DNA from: Alphaproteobacteria bacterium MarineAlpha3_Bin3
GTDB lineage: Bacteria > Pseudomonadota > Alphaproteobacteria > Rhodospirillales > Casp-alpha2
Length of the DNA stretch: 7,862 bases
Assembly: GCA_002938075.1 (NCBI GenBank)
Contig: PTLK01000080.1
Coordinates: 1-7,862, forward strand
Direction: 5' to 3'
Under the pieces are notes generated by a model. The model worked only from the letters and a program-made list of their open reading frames with translations, did no database searches and was not told the origin of the DNA. A program made the translations under genes and the position numbers. Shown here one piece after another: positions 6,719-7,862 of this stretch; positions within the stretch are counted from its first letter, which is position 1, and each line of letters begins with the position of its first letter.

Positions 6719-7330
6719 ATGAGCATCGAAACCGTCCTCGCGCTTTTCACCCTCTACTTCGTCATCAAGGCGACGCCGGGGCCCGGCATCTTCGCCACCG
6801 TCGGCCGGACGCTGTTTCAGGGCTTCGGCCCGACCCTGGTGTTTATTGTCGGCATCATGGCCGGTGACCTGCTGTACCTGGTTTTCGCGCTGACCGGGCT
6901 GGCGGTGATCGCCAAGCAGTTCGGCGAGGCGTTCTTCATCGTCCGGCTAATCGGCGGCGGCTATCTGGTGTACCTGGGCGTCAGGCTCTGGCTGCGGCCG
7001 CCCGCAGGCGTCGACACGGCGCCCGTCGAGCCCGGTGGATGCGCCAGGACCTTTTTCAGCGGCGTGCTGCTGACCCTCGGCAATCCCAAGGTGATCCTGT
7101 TCTACCTCGGCCTGTTGCCGACCTTCGTCGACCTTTCCGAGCTGGGCATTGCCGACATCGGACTGTTGGCGGTGATGTTTATTTCCATCCTCGGCGGCAC
7201 CCTTTCGGCCTATGCATACGCCGCCGCCCGGGCGCGGCTGTTGTTCAGATCGAAACGCGCCATGAAGCGGGTCAACCGGGGCGCCGGCATCGTCCTCGCC
7301 GGCACCGGTGGCGCCGTGGCAGCGTCGTGA
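6719..7330 (+). CDS. LysE/RhtB-family amino acid exporter
   Basis: The 203-residue, strongly hydrophobic protein has about six membrane spans and the hallmarks of the LysE/RhtB superfamily. These are TPGPG at residues 19-23 at the end of the first span, an IGGGYLVYLGVRLW stretch at 78-91, and GNPKVILFYLGLLPTFVD at 121-138. Family members export amino acids or related small molecules from the cytoplasm; the substrate cannot be told from sequence here. Length is normal for the family (about 200-210). The ATG at 6719 gives the usual short N-terminus, and no ribosome site precedes it. The promoter-like elements just upstream suggest transcription separate from the ccm genes. It has no evident link to cytochrome c maturation. 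pgk follows after 16 nt on the same strand and may be co-transcribed. Confidence 0.9.
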   Translation: MSIETVLALFTLYFVIKATPGPGIFATVGRTLFQGFGPTLVFIVGIMAGDLLYLVFALTGLAVIAKQFGEAFFIVRLIGGGYLVYLGVRLWLRPPAGVDTAPVEPGGCARTFFSGVLLTLGNPKVILFYLGLLPTFVDLSELGIADIGLLAVMFISILGGTLSAYAYAAARARLLFRSKRAMKRVNRGAGIVLAGTGGAVAAS

Positions 7331-7344
7331 TCCTCCCGGGATCA
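7328..7344 (+). promoter_or_regulatory. Inverted repeat over the lysE stop and the pgk ribosome site
   Basis: TGATCC (7328-7333) and GGATCA (7339-7344) are perfect inverted arms around a 5-nt loop. The left arm contains the lysE-family TGA stop. The right arm and loop edge contain GGGA (7338-7341), the only Shine-Dalgarno-like sequence before the pgk ATG at 7347. No T-run follows, so it is not an intrinsic terminator. It could tie pgk translation to the upstream gene. A role is inferred from position only. Confidence 0.35.
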
Positions 7345-7346
7345 GC

Positions 7347-7862
7347 ATGAGCGTCTTCAAGACCATCGACGATCTCGCCGTCGCCGGAAAACGGGTGCTG
7401 GTGCGCGCCGACCTCAACATGCCGATGAAGGACGGCCGGATCACCGAAGCCAGCCGCATGGAAAAGACTCTGCCGACCCTCAACGATTTGTTGGACCGGG
7501 GTGCCGGCGTCATCGTCATGTCGCACTTGGGCCGCCCCGGGGGCAAAGTCGTGGCGGAGCTATCGCTGGCTCCGGTGGCCCGGACCTTGGCTGAGACGCT
7601 CGGCCGGGACGTCTCCTTTGCCGCGGACTGCATCGGGCCGGAGGTCCAAAAGGCCGTCGAGGCAGTTTCCGAAGGCGGCGTGGCTATGCTCGAAAATCTG
7701 CGTTTTCATGGCGAAGAGGAAGCCAACGACATTGTCTTCGCCGGCAAGCTGGCGGAACTCGGTCACCTTTACGTCAACGACGCTTTTTCCTGCGCGCACC
7801 GGGCCCACGCCTCGATCGAGGCCATCGCGCATTTGCTGCCGTCGGCGGCCGGGCGGCTGATG
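7347..7862 (+). CDS. pgk: Phosphoglycerate kinase (5' part only)
   Basis: Pgk interconverts 1,3-bisphosphoglycerate plus ADP with 3-phosphoglycerate plus ATP, in glycolysis, gluconeogenesis or the Calvin cycle, in the cytoplasm. The first 172 residues, most of the N-terminal (3-phosphoglycerate-binding) domain, are present in an open frame that runs off the window end. Motifs match the family: RVLVRADLNMP (residues 16-26, D22 and N24), R37, SHLGRPGGK (59-67), SLAPVA (73-78), ENLRFH (116-121, R119) and YVNDAFSCAHRAHAS (142-156, R152). The substrate-contacting Asp, Asn, His and Arg positions are all kept. The usual RPKGK reads RPGGK here, a position that varies in the family. The ATG at 7347 has GGGA 5 nt upstream. 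The nucleotide-binding C-terminal domain is outside the window. Confidence 0.96.
   Translation, partial: MSVFKTIDDLAVAGKRVLVRADLNMPMKDGRITEASRMEKTLPTLNDLLDRGAGVIVMSHLGRPGGKVVAELSLAPVARTLAETLGRDVSFAADCIGPEVQKAVEAVSEGGVAMLENLRFHGEEEANDIVFAGKLAELGHLYVNDAFSCAHRAHASIEAIAHLLPSAAGRLM

Noticed and set aside
7501..7860. A 119-codon + strand open frame at the window end
   Set aside because: It is out of frame with pgk, which reads from the ATG at 7347 with unmistakable conserved motifs; the shadow product is Arg/Ser/Pro-rich with no motif.

Overview
The window is a GC-rich, densely packed, single-strand stretch of a Gram-negative chromosome. It holds an almost complete cytochrome c maturation (Ccm, System I) operon, followed by a LysE/RhtB-type exporter gene and the start of phosphoglycerate kinase. 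Separate ccmH and ccmI genes (not fused as in E. coli), the style of Pgk and the high GC content suggest an alphaproteobacterium, perhaps Rhodospirillales-like. That assignment is inference from protein style, not from a search.

Layout, all on the + strand: 3' end of ccmA (1-239), ccmB (236-901), a 61-nt gap, ccmC (963-1733), ccmD (1736-1906, a small gene), ccmE (1903-2376), ccmF (2373-4355), ccmG/dsbE (4362-4913), ccmH (4910-5434) and ccmI (5431-6654). A 64-nt C-rich spacer follows. It carries a promoter-like sequence immediately before a lysE-family gene (6719-7330). After 16 nt comes pgk (7347 onward, cut by the window end). Five of the eight ccm junctions are 4-nt ATGA or GTGA stop/start overlaps, as expected for one translationally coupled operon.

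How the genes work together: CcmA and CcmB form the ABC transporter that, with CcmC and CcmD, loads heme onto the chaperone CcmE and releases holo-CcmE. CcmG and CcmH handle thiol-disulfide chemistry at the apocytochrome CXXCH site. CcmI captures apocytochrome c. CcmF (with CcmH) performs the final heme ligation at the periplasmic face of the inner membrane. The key residues I looked for are present in every protein: the four CcmF histidines, the two CcmC histidines, both WWD motifs, the CcmE heme-binding His, and the CcmG and CcmH cysteine pairs. The pathway therefore looks functional.

I found no mobile element, CRISPR array, RNA gene or evident new system. No stretch over 300 bases lacks a gene. 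The second-look items are regulatory: a possible internal promoter in the ccmB-ccmC gap, a possible leaderless promoter for the lysE gene, a rut-like tract after ccmI, and a hairpin over the lysE stop that would cover the pgk ribosome binding site. CcmI also carries an extra C-terminal TPR-like copy.
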